Shown piece after piece: positions 44,756 to 52,644 of a DNA stretch of 64,000 nucleotides (position 1 is its first letter; every line of letters starts with the position of its first letter). The translations under genes were made by a program, and so were the position numbers. The DNA lies in contig OX352322.1 in assembly GCA_947090765.1 (NCBI GenBank), forward strand, positions 949,501 through 1,013,500, read 5' to 3'. Under the pieces are notes generated by a model that was not told where the DNA came from, made no database searches, and saw only the letters and a program-made list of their open reading frames with translations. This DNA comes from Pseudomonas sp. MM223 (GTDB lineage: Bacteria > Pseudomonadota > Gammaproteobacteria > Pseudomonadales > Pseudomonadaceae).

Positions 44756-45945
44756 GTTTTCACGTCCATCTCTCTTGGCGCTGGCTGTGTCGCTGAGTGC
44801 GTTCAGCGGCGGCGTTACTTTGGCTGCGGAAGAAATGGATCATTCGGCAATGGGGCACGGCACCATGTCGATGGACCATAGCCAGATGAGCCACGGCGCT
44901 ACCAAAGCGCCGATGGAGGGCATGGATCACAGCAAGATGGACCATGGTGCCATGCAGGGTGCTTCGGGCAGCATGGATCATAGCCAGATGGGCCACAGCC
45001 AGAGCCAGAGCCAAGAAAAGGCTCCAGCCATGGACCACAGCAAGATGGATCACGGCGCCATGCAGGGTGCTTCGGGCAGCATGGATCATAGCCAGATGGG
45101 CCACGGCCAGAGCCAAGAGAAGGCCCAGGCTATGGATCACAGCAAGATGGGGCATGGCGCCATGCAAGGACAGATGGAGGGCATGGATCATTCAAAGATG
45201 AACCATGGCTCCGCTGAAGCCCCGAGAACCACCAGCCGTACGCCGATTCCCGTTCTGACGGATGCTGATCGCCAAGCGGCTTTCCCGCCATTACCTGGCC
45301 ACAAGGTTCACGACAGCGCCATCAACAGTTTTTTCCTGCTCGATCGAGCTCGAATACCAGGACGCAGATGAGGGCAGCACCCTGGCCTGGGATGCGTCGG
45401 GCTGGGTAGGCGGTGATATCAACCGGGTCTGGTTCCGCTCCGAAGGCGAGCGTACCAACGGCGTGACCGAGGATGCTGAATTACAGCTGCTGTACGGCCG
45501 CTCGATCGGCCCTTGGTGGGATGTCGTCGCGGGCGTTCGCCAGGACTTCAAACCGGAGTCGCCGCAGACTTGGGCCGCCTTCGGTATCCAGGGCATGGCG
45601 CTTTACGCCTTTGAGGCCGAAGCCACGGCCTTCGTCGGCGAGAATGGCCAAACTGCTGCCCGACTGGAGGGCGAGTACGACATTCTGCTGACCAACCGGC
45701 TGATTCTCCAGCCAACTGCCGAAATGAACTTCTACGGCAAGAACGATCCTGAGCGAGGTGTGGGGTCTGGGTTGGCAAATACCGAGCTCGGCTTGCGTCT
45801 GCGTTACGAGATTGTCAGGCAGTTTGCCCCCTATATCGGGGTTTCCTGGAGCCGCTCCTATGGCAACACGGCAGACATGGTGCGCGACGAGGGCGGTGAT
45901 GTAGACGAGGCGCGTTTTGTCGCCGGTATCCGGATGTGGTTTTGA
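44745..45945 (+). pseudogene. copB: Outer-membrane copper protein CopB with one-base frame break
   Basis: The first frame gives a signal peptide and a long MDHSxMxHG repeat domain up to [18 protein letters not shown]. The second resumes with [29 protein letters not shown] and ends with the beta-barrel closing strand FVAGIRMWF. Removing one G at about 45,346 (CTCGATC-G-AGCTCGAA) restores [13 protein letters not shown], the conserved CopB (PcoB) sequence, about 399 aa in all. As written the outer-membrane domain would not be made. A sequencing error at this site cannot be excluded. Confidence 0.85.
44949..45104 (+). repeat. 48-bp exact direct repeat within copB
   Basis: Positions 44,949-44,996 and 45,057-45,104 are identical 48-mers, 108 bp apart, coding for AMQGASGSMDHSQMGH. 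They lie in the methionine-rich domain and are long enough to support slippage or recombination in units of 36 codons. Confidence 0.9.
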
Positions 45946-45954
45946 GAACCTGAC

Positions 45955-46797
45955 ATGAAAAGAACAATTAAAACTTTGGTGGCGGCCGGCGTGGTCGGTA
46001 GCACAGCTGTCCTGGCCGGCGCCTACTTTGGCGTGGTCAACGTGGGGGCCGACGATCCCCATTTTCCTGCAGTGCATGCGTTTCTCACGATGGCCCGTGA
46101 CCGCTCTATCGAAGTCCGTTCGCGGGACATCGAGGTTCCCAACCTGGATGATCAAGCTCTTATTCGCGCCGGTGCGGGCAACTACAACTCCATGTGTATC
46201 GGCTGTCATTTGGCGCCAGGTGTGGCGGAGACCGAGCTAAGCCAATCGCTTTATCCTGCGCCCCCCAACCTCGCCAAGATCGGTGTCGATGGCAATCCGT
46301 CAGCAGCGTTCTGGGTGATCAAGCATGGCATCAAGGCAACGGGTATGCCTGCGTGGGGCAAGAGCATGGGAGACGAGTACATCTGGGGCATGGTTGCCTT
46401 CCTCAACCAACTGCCGACGATGGATGCCAAGCAATACCAAACACTCGTCGCATCCAGTGGCGGCCATCAGCACGGTGGTGGGGAAACGCAGATGCATAAC
46501 CATGAAGGACAGCACGGCGACAACAAGCCTGGCCATCATGACAATAGTGGCGGTGGCGATGACCATCATGGATCAGGTGATGCTGGAGAGCCTGGTCATC
46601 ACGATGCCGCGGCTACGGATAGCGAGGGTGGCTCCGCACCTAAGGCAGGTCACCATTCGGATATGAGTGGCGATGACCACCATGCTGGGGATGAGGCGTC
46701 GTCCAACGGAGGTGATCATCACGCCGAGCAGGCTCCGAACGCCTCGCCCAAGACCCACACCCACGCCGATGGCAAAGAGCACGTGCATGAAAGCTAA
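45955..46797 (+). CDS. Membrane-anchored cytochrome c with histidine-rich tail
   Basis: The 280-aa protein has an N-terminal signal/anchor (VAAGVVGSTAVLAGAYFGVVNV) and one class I heme site, C81-I-G-C84-H85, with the axial methionine in TGMPAWG (M130). After residue 170 comes a 110-residue tail with over thirty histidines (GHHDNSGGGDDHH, PGHHD, GGDHH). Tails like this bind metal. Similar c-type cytochromes accompany copAB in Pseudomonas. It follows copB by 9 bp and overlaps the DUF411 gene. Confidence 0.88.
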   Translation: MKRTIKTLVAAGVVGSTAVLAGAYFGVVNVGADDPHFPAVHAFLTMARDRSIEVRSRDIEVPNLDDQALIRAGAGNYNSMCIGCHLAPGVAETELSQSLYPAPPNLAKIGVDGNPSAAFWVIKHGIKATGMPAWGKSMGDEYIWGMVAFLNQLPTMDAKQYQTLVASSGGHQHGGGETQMHNHEGQHGDNKPGHHDNSGGGDDHHGSGDAGEPGHHDAAATDSEGGSAPKAGHHSDMSGDDHHAGDEASSNGGDHHAEQAPNASPKTHTHADGKEHVHES

Positions 46798-47230
46798 ATA
46801 TCTGGCCTTGCTGGCCGCTCTCTCCGTCACATCTGCAGTTCAAGCAGCTGATGCCCTGACGATTGATGTCCATCGTGATGCCAATTGCGGATGTTGCAAG
46901 AAGTGGATTTCACACCTCGAAGCGAATGGCTTCAAAGTCGTCGACCATGTTGAAAGCAACATGACAGCAGTGAAGCAAAGACTGGGCGTCGCGCCACGGT
47001 TAGCGTCTTGCCACACCGCGGTGATTGACGGCAAGTTCGTCGAAGGTCATGTGCCGGCGGCTCAGGTCATCGAACTCACCAAGCGCGATGATCTGCTGGG
47101 CATCGCTGTTCCCGGGATGCCGGCGGGCTCCCCCGGCATGGAAGTCGATGGCGTACAGCATGCCTACCAGGTCATTGGCTTGACCAAGACGGGTTCTGAT
47201 CAGGTCGTTGCAGAATATCCCGCCCAGTAG
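46787..47230 (+). CDS. DUF411 periplasmic metal-binding protein
   Basis: The 147-aa protein has a signal peptide (cleavage near VQA, residue 20) and the DUF411 signature CGCCKKW (C34, C36, C37), with a thioredoxin-like pattern after it: CHTAVIDGKFVEGHVPAAQVIELTK and GMPAGSPGME. DUF411 proteins (CopG group) serve in periplasmic copper handling. Its start overlaps the cytochrome stop by 11 bp, so it is the last gene of the copA block, just before the second IS5 copy. Confidence 0.88.
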   Translation: MKAKYLALLAALSVTSAVQAADALTIDVHRDANCGCCKKWISHLEANGFKVVDHVESNMTAVKQRLGVAPRLASCHTAVIDGKFVEGHVPAAQVIELTKRDDLLGIAVPGMPAGSPGMEVDGVQHAYQVIGLTKTGSDQVVAEYPAQ

Positions 47231-47296
47231 TACTGCCTGCCAGCACGGCCGCTTGTGTGTAGTGGCCGACTCATTTTCATACGTCCTTTAACCTAA

Positions 47297-48488
47297 GGAA
47301 GGTCTGAAGTAGCCCTGTATTTCCGGTCGACTTCAGCCCTCGCTGCTTTTGAAAGCGGGCCGTCGATCAAATTCGACCAGGTAACCCGCTCAGTTCTCCG
47401 TTTTTGGCCGCCGCGAGCACCTCGCAGCAGCCATTTTCCGCATTACAGGTGCACCTTTCCTGCGGTAGTCAGCAAATGTCGGCGCGCCATCCATAGGTTC
47501 GACAGCGCGAACAGCGTCACCAGCTGAGCGGTGTTCTTGGCCAGGCCACGGAAGCGCACCTTCACGTAACCGAACTGGCGCTTGATCACTCGAAACGGGT
47601 GCTCGACCTTCGCTCGCACTTGTGCCTTGGCCTTCTCGATCTTGCGCTTGGCTTTGTACAGGGCGCTGCGTTTATCGAGCTTCTTGTAGGTGCTGCGGCG
47701 TGCTGCGACCTGCCAGATCACTTCGCGGCCAGCATGTTCGGGGCGCTTTTCGACGCCGGTGTAGCCGGCATCGGCGCAGACGACGTTCTCGTCACCGTGC
47801 AGCAGTTTGTCGACCTGGGTGATATCCGCCACGTTGGCTGCCGTGCCTACCACGCTGTGTACCAGCCCCGACTCATCATCCACGCCGATGTGCGCCTTCA
47901 TGCCAAAGTAATACTGGTTCCCTTTCTTGCTCTGGTGCATTTCCGGGTCGCGCTTGCCGTCCTGGTTCTTGGTCGAGCTGGGCGCGTGGATCAGTGTGGC
48001 ATCGACGATAGTGCCCTGGCGCAGCGACAGGCCGCGATCCCCCAGGTAGCCATTGATTACGCCGAGGATGCCGGCTGCCAGCTCATGTTTCTCCAGCAAG
48101 CGACGGAACTTGAGGATGGTGGTTTCGTCGGGAATACGCTCGAGGCTCAGCCCGGCGAACTGACGCAGGATGGTCGTCTCGTAGAGCGCTTCTTCCATGG
48201 CCGGGTCGCTGTAGCCGAACCAGTTCTGCATCAGATGGATACGTAACATGGCCATCAGCGGATAGGCTGGACGACCACCTTCACCCTTTGGGTAGTGTGG
48301 CTCGATCAGGGCAATCAATCCCTTCCACGGCACCACCTGATCCATCTCGATCAGGAACAATTCCTTACGGGTCTGCTTGCGCTTGCCGGCGTACTCGGCG
48401 TCGGCGAAGGTCATCTGCTTCATGGAAAAACTCGGCTGGCGGGATCGGCGTATTTCACCAGATTCAGGAAGTCTTTTTCAGACCTTCC
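47297..48488 (-). mobile_element. IS5-family insertion sequence, copy 2 (1192 bp)
   Basis: It has the same length and ends as copy 1, the same orientation, and target duplication CTAA at 47,293-47,296 and 48,489-48,492. The two copies bracket the ptrA-like/copA/copB/cytochrome/DUF411 block, giving a possible composite transposon of about 7.7 kb. Each copy having its own CTAA pair argues that they inserted separately. Confidence 0.95.
47443..48423 (-). CDS. IS5-family transposase, copy 2
   Basis: The 326-aa DDE transposase is identical in translation to the one at 40,971, with the same catalytic D, D and E residues and no interruption. Confidence 0.95.
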   Translation of the reverse strand: MKQMTFADAEYAGKRKQTRKELFLIEMDQVVPWKGLIALIEPHYPKGEGGRPAYPLMAMLRIHLMQNWFGYSDPAMEEALYETTILRQFAGLSLERIPDETTILKFRRLLEKHELAAGILGVINGYLGDRGLSLRQGTIVDATLIHAPSSTKNQDGKRDPEMHQSKKGNQYYFGMKAHIGVDDESGLVHSVVGTAANVADITQVDKLLHGDENVVCADAGYTGVEKRPEHAGREVIWQVAARRSTYKKLDKRSALYKAKRKIEKAKAQVRAKVEHPFRVIKRQFGYVKVRFRGLAKNTAQLVTLFALSNLWMARRHLLTTAGKVHL

Positions 48489-48494
48489 CTAAGT

Positions 48495-48516
48495 AAAAAA
48501 GGCGCCCTAGGGCGCC
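48495..48516 (-). terminator. Rho-independent terminator of the porin gene
   Basis: On the minus strand the palindrome GGCGCCCTAGGGCGCC is followed by TTTTTTAC. A second stem, GCGAGCGGG...CCCGCTCGC near 48,570-48,595, lies between it and the porin stop codon. Confidence 0.8.
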
Positions 48517-48603
48517 AAGGGCTGTCTCCAAACCAAAGGAGCACTACGAGGGGACAGCAGGACCAAGGAGCGAGCGGGCAATCAACCCGCTCGCTTGCCA
48601 GGG

Positions 48604-49521
48604 TTAGAGAACTTCCAGCGGGTACTCGACAATCAGGCGGAACTCATCCAAATCCGACTCGAAGTCGGTGGCGCGAGTCGTGGCTTGTCGAATGCGAAAG
48701 GACATGTCCTTCAACGACCCAGACTGCACAACGTACTTGGCCTCGATGTCCCGCTCCCAGCGCTTCTGGTTGGTCAACGGATCGCCGTTGTCATCACGGC
48801 GCATATAGACTTCGTTGGCGTCGCTGTAGTCGGCATCCCAGCCCTGGGCATATCGAGTCATGAAGCTCAATCCAGGCACACCGAAAGGCTCCATATCCAG
48901 GTCATAGCGCACTTGCCATGACTTCTCCTTCGGCGAGTTGAAGTCGCTGTACTGGATGGAGTTGTCGAGGTAGATGGAGTCCGATTGGCGCAAGTAGTCG
49001 AAGTCATCATCGCCATTGTTGCGCTGGAGACCCACCAGCACTGTATGAGCGCCGAATTGGATGCCGACCTTGCCGCTCCAGATGTTGTTATCGAAGCTCC
49101 CGAGGAGGGCCAACCGAGTTTTCACCGCGCCACCCAGTTTGGAGTAGTTATCCTCAGCCTGCCCGAGGCTGTTGTAAGGCAGCACATCGACTGAGCCACC
49201 GGCTCCTGAACGGCCGTCGCCAGTGTCAAGTTTAAGTCCTAGCATGGCAAAGGCATCGACACCGAAGCCTATGGTGCCCTCGGTGAAGCCAGACTCGAAT
49301 CGGCCTATCACGCCATGCGCCCACTCTTCCGAATAGCCATTACCCGAGCTGCTGGACTGGCCTTTGCGGAAGTCACGGTTGAAGTAGAGATTTCGATTGA
49401 GGATGGTCAGGCTGCTGCCTTCGATAAATCCCTCGCCTTTCTCGTCGGCGGCCATTGCAGCTTGCCCGGTACTGACGCTCAGAGTGAGCAGAGAAAGTCC
49501 TAACAGGGTTCTGTTATTCAT
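48604..49521 (-). CDS. OprD-family porin with internal in-frame deletion
   Basis: The 305-aa protein has a signal peptide (cleavage near AMA) and the OprD start GFIEGSSLTILNRNLYFNRDF, EEWAHGVIGRFESGFTEGTIGFGVDAFAMLGLKLD. OprD proteins are about 400-440 aa. Here the sequence passes from LGGAVKTRLALL straight to FGAHTVLVGLQRNNGDDDFDYL, so some 110 residues of the middle barrel are absent without loss of frame. The C-terminus is intact (LIVEYPLEVL). A cop box lies 127 bp upstream, so copper control is likely. It may be a shortened barrel or a non-functional product. Confidence 0.8.
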   Translation of the reverse strand: MNNRTLLGLSLLTLSVSTGQAAMAADEKGEGFIEGSSLTILNRNLYFNRDFRKGQSSSSGNGYSEEWAHGVIGRFESGFTEGTIGFGVDAFAMLGLKLDTGDGRSGAGGSVDVLPYNSLGQAEDNYSKLGGAVKTRLALLGSFDNNIWSGKVGIQFGAHTVLVGLQRNNGDDDFDYLRQSDSIYLDNSIQYSDFNSPKEKSWQVRYDLDMEPFGVPGLSFMTRYAQGWDADYSDANEVYMRRDDNGDPLTNQKRWERDIEAKYVVQSGSLKDMSFRIRQATTRATDFESDLDEFRLIVEYPLEVL

Positions 49522-49647
49522 AAATGCTCCTGATGTTATTGGCAGTTGTCATTGTGTGGTCGCATATATGTGCCAAGCGCGCCGGGCATAGCCAGGCGCG
49601 CCTTGGTCATATTTCCACATGCCAAATAACGTCAGGGTGACTTGGAA

Positions 49648-49662
49648 ATTACATTTCAGTCA
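49648..49662 (-). promoter_or_regulatory. cop box of the porin gene
   Basis: On the minus strand TGACTGAAATGTAAT, 127 bp upstream of the porin start and just past the DUF2790 stop codon. Confidence 0.75.
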
Positions 49663-49678
49663 GCGCGATGTCATTTAT

Positions 49679-50011
49679 CTAGTTTTGATTACGGCAACCT
49701 GTCCCGGCTGCCCGGTATTCAAGAATATTCAGATCGCCATTGGAGTCCTCGTAGGTCATCTGGGCCGGCATCACACCGCAGCTAGAGTCCGTCGGGGTAG
49801 TGGCCACGACCCTGGCGATATCGAGTTTCATGCCGTAGCGGTAATGAATAACTTCAGGCGGATTCTTTCCGTTAGCGGCAGCATACTCTTGCATGGCCTG
49901 CTCATTGGCCTGAATCATCCGACCATAAACACGATCAGCGCCGCCTTCTGCCAGAGTGGCAGAGGAAACAACCATAGCGGCAAGGGCTGCAATAACTTTG
50001 AGGCTTTTCAT
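49679..50011 (-). CDS. DUF2790 protein with PtrA-type N-terminus
   Basis: The 110-aa protein has a signal peptide and mature start AEGGADRVYGRMIQANEQAM that match the two PtrA-type proteins at 32,871 and 42,205. The C-terminal half is a DUF2790 domain (YRYGMKLDIARVVATTPTDSSCGVMPAQMTYEDSNGDLNILEYRAAGTGC) with two cysteines. DUF2790 proteins of Pseudomonas are small, secreted and metal-induced, with unknown role. The start follows AAGGAGTG. A cop box lies about 70 bp upstream. Confidence 0.85.
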   Translation of the reverse strand: MKSLKVIAALAAMVVSSATLAEGGADRVYGRMIQANEQAMQEYAAANGKNPPEVIHYRYGMKLDIARVVATTPTDSSCGVMPAQMTYEDSNGDLNILEYRAAGTGCRNQN

Positions 50012-50079
50012 GTTTAATCACTCCTTCAAGGTGGTGATTAAAATATATCCGCTCAACCTGTCATAAAAATGAAGTCAAA

Positions 50080-50094
50080 GTTACATCGCCGTAA
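50080..50094 (-). promoter_or_regulatory. cop box of the DUF2790 gene
   Basis: On the minus strand TTACGGCGATGTAAC, 69 bp upstream of the DUF2790 gene start, followed by TTTGACTTCA. Confidence 0.65.
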
Positions 50095-50156
50095 TGCTTC
50101 CTGCCGCGTTACCCGGGCGAGTCAGCTTGGCGCGTGGCTTGCCCGGGTTTGTAAAG

Positions 50157-50636
50157 CTATAGCTCCTGCGGTGCGCGAACCTTCTGTGTACGCTGCCTTC
50201 GCATCAGCCAGTACGCGGCCGGCAAAACCAACATGGACATCAGCGGCGCGGTAATCATGCCGCCGACCATGGGCGCGGCGATGCGCTTCATCACCTCAGA
50301 TCCGGCACCTCCGCCCCAGAGGATTGGCAACAGGCCGGCGATGATCACGGCCACCGTCATCACCTTGGGCCGCACGCGCAGCACTGCGCCTTCACGAATT
50401 GCCTCCAGTAGTGCCGGGTCACCGCTGCGCCCGGCATCCATACGTGCATGCCAGGCATTCTTCAGGTACAGCAGCATGATCACCCCAAATTCCGCCGAGA
50501 CGCCGGCCAAGGCGATAAAGCCGACCCCAGTGGCAACCGACAGGTTGAAGCCGAACCAGTAGAGCAGCCAGATGCCGCCCGATAGGGCGAAGGGCAGGGT
50601 TGCCATGATCAGTAGGGCCTCACCGAAGCGGCTGAA
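50157..50636 (-). pseudogene. cusA: 3' remnant of a CusA/CzcA-type RND pump
   Basis: About 160 C-terminal residues of a pump of over 1000 are left: [60 protein letters not shown] and [40 protein letters not shown], the closing membrane helices of the CusA group. Homology stops at about 50,636, exactly where relE-like sequence begins on the other strand. The cusCB partners are absent, so copper efflux by this system has been lost here. Confidence 0.88.
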
Positions 50637-50880
50637 GGAATGGGAGAAGCTGGGTCATACGGTGCGTGAGCAGGCAAAGAAAAAACTGCGTGAGCGGCTG
50701 GAAGCACCAAAGGTACAGGCTGATGCCCTCAGGGATCTGCCTGGGCACTACAAGATCAAGCTCCGAACAGCAGGCTATCGATTGGTCTATCGGGTCGAAG
50801 ATGATCGGGTGGTTGTGATTGTGGTTGCAGTGGGCAAGCGTGAACGAAGTGCAGCTTACAAGGCAGCAGGTAAGCGTTAG
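50605..50880 (+). CDS. RelE/ParE-type toxin with replaced N-terminus, antitoxin missing
   Basis: From [24 protein letters not shown] to the end ([33 protein letters not shown]) this is a RelE-family mRNA interferase. The usual first strand (about eight residues) is missing; the ATG at 50,605 gives MISRASPK instead, made from sequence antisense to the cusA remnant. The 91-aa product might fold but lacks beta strand 1. No relB-like antitoxin precedes it. I would treat it as a probable remnant. Confidence 0.65.
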   Translation: MISRASPKRLKEWEKLGHTVREQAKKKLRERLEAPKVQADALRDLPGHYKIKLRTAGYRLVYRVEDDRVVVIVVAVGKRERSAAYKAAGKR

Positions 50881-50949
50881 CTACCAGGGCAAAAGAAGAA
50901 GTGAGAGCCATTGCAGGCAGTCTTTCGACTACCCACGCTGGCTCACCGT

Positions 50950-51123
50950 TCAAGGGTTCATTCTTACTTTCTGCTTCCGGTAGATCCAGCACGCCAACAC
51001 CACGGCAATCAGCAATGGTAGAAAGCGCACCATCAGAATCACCAGCAGCAATATCGCCAGACAACCGGCCAAGATCCCGGCAAACATGAATGCCGAGGCA
51101 ACAGTCCGTAACAGCAGTTTCAT
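50950..51123 (-). CDS. Small membrane protein
   Basis: The 57-aa protein (start MKLLLRTVAS) has two hydrophobic stretches, AFMFAGILAGCLAILLLVILMVRFLPLLIAVVLACWIYR, and a basic tail KQKVRMNP. It is preceded by a strong ribosome site AAGGAGGTG, which supports it as real despite its size. It follows radC by ten bases in the same direction. Function unknown. Confidence 0.7.
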   Translation of the reverse strand: MKLLLRTVASAFMFAGILAGCLAILLLVILMVRFLPLLIAVVLACWIYRKQKVRMNP

Positions 51124-51133
51124 TGGCACCTCC

Positions 51134-51631
51134 TTACAGGTAGCCGCGCTCAGCCAACGACACACAATCCTCCTGGCCTACCACAACGTGATCGAGCGTT
51201 CTGACTCCGACCAGGTTGAGCGCGTCCTGCAGTTTCGTGGTGAGGTTTCGATCCGCCATGCTGGGTTCTGGGTCACCCGAAGGGTGGTTGTGCACCAGGA
51301 TCAGGGCGGCGGCGTTGTGCTCCAGGGCGAGCTTCACGACCTCCCTGGGATACACGCTGGCTCCATCAAGAGTCCCCCTGAACAGCTCCTCGAACGCAAT
51401 CACCCGGTGCCTGCTATCGAGCATGAGCAGGGCGAACACCTCGTGCTCATAGTCAGCCAGCAGCGCCTGTAGGTGACTGAACACCTCCTTAGGCGACGTC
51501 AGGGCACGTCCCTTGCGCAGACGCAGGCTGGCCAGTTGCCTGGCCATCAGCAGGATGTCGTTTTCCGTCACCGGGGACTCGACTAAGTAGGTGCCGGCCG
51601 TGTCACTGGCTTTCAGCTTGTGCAGGTGCAT
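51134..51631 (-). CDS. radC: RadC-family JAB-domain protein
   Basis: The 165-aa protein (start MHLHKLKASD) is the short, mobile-element type of RadC without the helix-hairpin-helix part. The JAMM metal site is LILVHNHPSGDPEPSMADRNLTTKL, with VFALLMLDSRHRVI ahead. RadC genes of this size are regular passengers of integrative elements and plasmids, role unknown. The frame is open upstream to 51,895, overlapping the previous gene, but the internal Met fits the family start. Confidence 0.9.
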   Translation of the reverse strand: MHLHKLKASDTAGTYLVESPVTENDILLMARQLASLRLRKGRALTSPKEVFSHLQALLADYEHEVFALLMLDSRHRVIAFEELFRGTLDGASVYPREVVKLALEHNAAALILVHNHPSGDPEPSMADRNLTTKLQDALNLVGVRTLDHVVVGQEDCVSLAERGYL

Positions 51632-52553
51632 GGCGGCCTCCTTGGTCTTGGTCTGTGGGTGGGGTGTGACGAGTAGCCTGTGCATCGAGCTTTTCAGCCA
51701 GGCTGGGTTTGGTGGGGTTGAGTTGGGAAATTGTTGCTGCAGCAGGAGCTTCACCCTCGGGGTAGAACTCTTCCACGATGGCGCTGGCATCCTCCTCGCT
51801 GTCCTCGAAGGCTCCGTTGCCGAAGCCGCGTCGTGCAGCCTCATCCAACGCTGCTTGATTGAAGCCGGCAGCTTGCCGCCGCGAATCGAGTTCACTGGCG
51901 GTCACCAGAGCTTCAGCCATGTCCATGCCGCCGCGTACCGTCAGATCGGCGTAGAAGATCGGCGTGCCATGGCTCTGGCGAGTCGACTTACCACGTAGAC
52001 GTAGTTCCAGTGGCAGGCAGGCCAGGCGGTTGCCCGAGATGGCCTGGAAGTAATGCAGGCGAGCGGCGAGGGTGCGGATGCTGTTGAAGCCGGTGGTGCG
52101 AAACACAAAGCTGCCCAGCGGATCCTCATCGCCAATCACCACATTCAGTCGGCCGTAGGGCTTGCAGGCACCGCCTTTGGCCAGCGGACAGGCATCCGGT
52201 GAAGGGCAGGGCAGCGACTGCATGCCGTCCTGGGTAACCCGCTTACAAGTCTCGCCATTGCCCACGCAGACGGGGCGTCCGGATTGCCGGTCGAACAGCG
52301 TGTAGTCGGCTCGGAAATTCAGCTCCGGCTCGTTGAACAGCAGTCGTACCGGAATGCTGCGCAGCTTGTCGTCCTTGCCCTGACGCAGCTCGTCATTGAG
52401 CGGGTGCAGCAGCCAGCCGTCCTTACCCTGCACCTGGGACGTGATGGTGAATTGGTCATCCTTCTCCGGCAGGCGCTTGCCGTTTTTCTCGATGACCTTA
52501 CCGATGGAAATCCGCCCGAGTACCGGTGGAGTGATAGCCAGACCTTTGAGCAT
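51603..52553 (-). CDS. RDF-like/'hydrolase or metal-binding' element protein
   Basis: The 316-aa protein (start MLKGLAITPPVLGRISIGK) has a cysteine cluster QSLPCPSPDACPLAKGGACKP followed by YGRLNVVIGDEDPLGSFVFRTTGFNSIRTLAARLHYF, which resembles the recombination-directionality-factor-like family. The C-terminal third is acidic and low in complexity. Genes like this regularly stand between yqaJ, DUF932 and radC in Pseudomonas elements. It may modulate a recombinase, but that is inference. It overlaps radC by 29 bp. Confidence 0.7.
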   Translation of the reverse strand: MLKGLAITPPVLGRISIGKVIEKNGKRLPEKDDQFTITSQVQGKDGWLLHPLNDELRQGKDDKLRSIPVRLLFNEPELNFRADYTLFDRQSGRPVCVGNGETCKRVTQDGMQSLPCPSPDACPLAKGGACKPYGRLNVVIGDEDPLGSFVFRTTGFNSIRTLAARLHYFQAISGNRLACLPLELRLRGKSTRQSHGTPIFYADLTVRGGMDMAEALVTASELDSRRQAAGFNQAALDEAARRGFGNGAFEDSEEDASAIVEEFYPEGEAPAAATISQLNPTKPSLAEKLDAQATRHTPPTDQDQGGRHAPAQAESQ

Positions 52554-52644
52554 GGTGAGTCTCCTGGAAATGAAAAAAGGCCAGCCACGCAGCGCGAACT
52601 GCATGGGCTGGCCAAGGGGAGGGAAGGGATGTAGTAGTTGGGTT

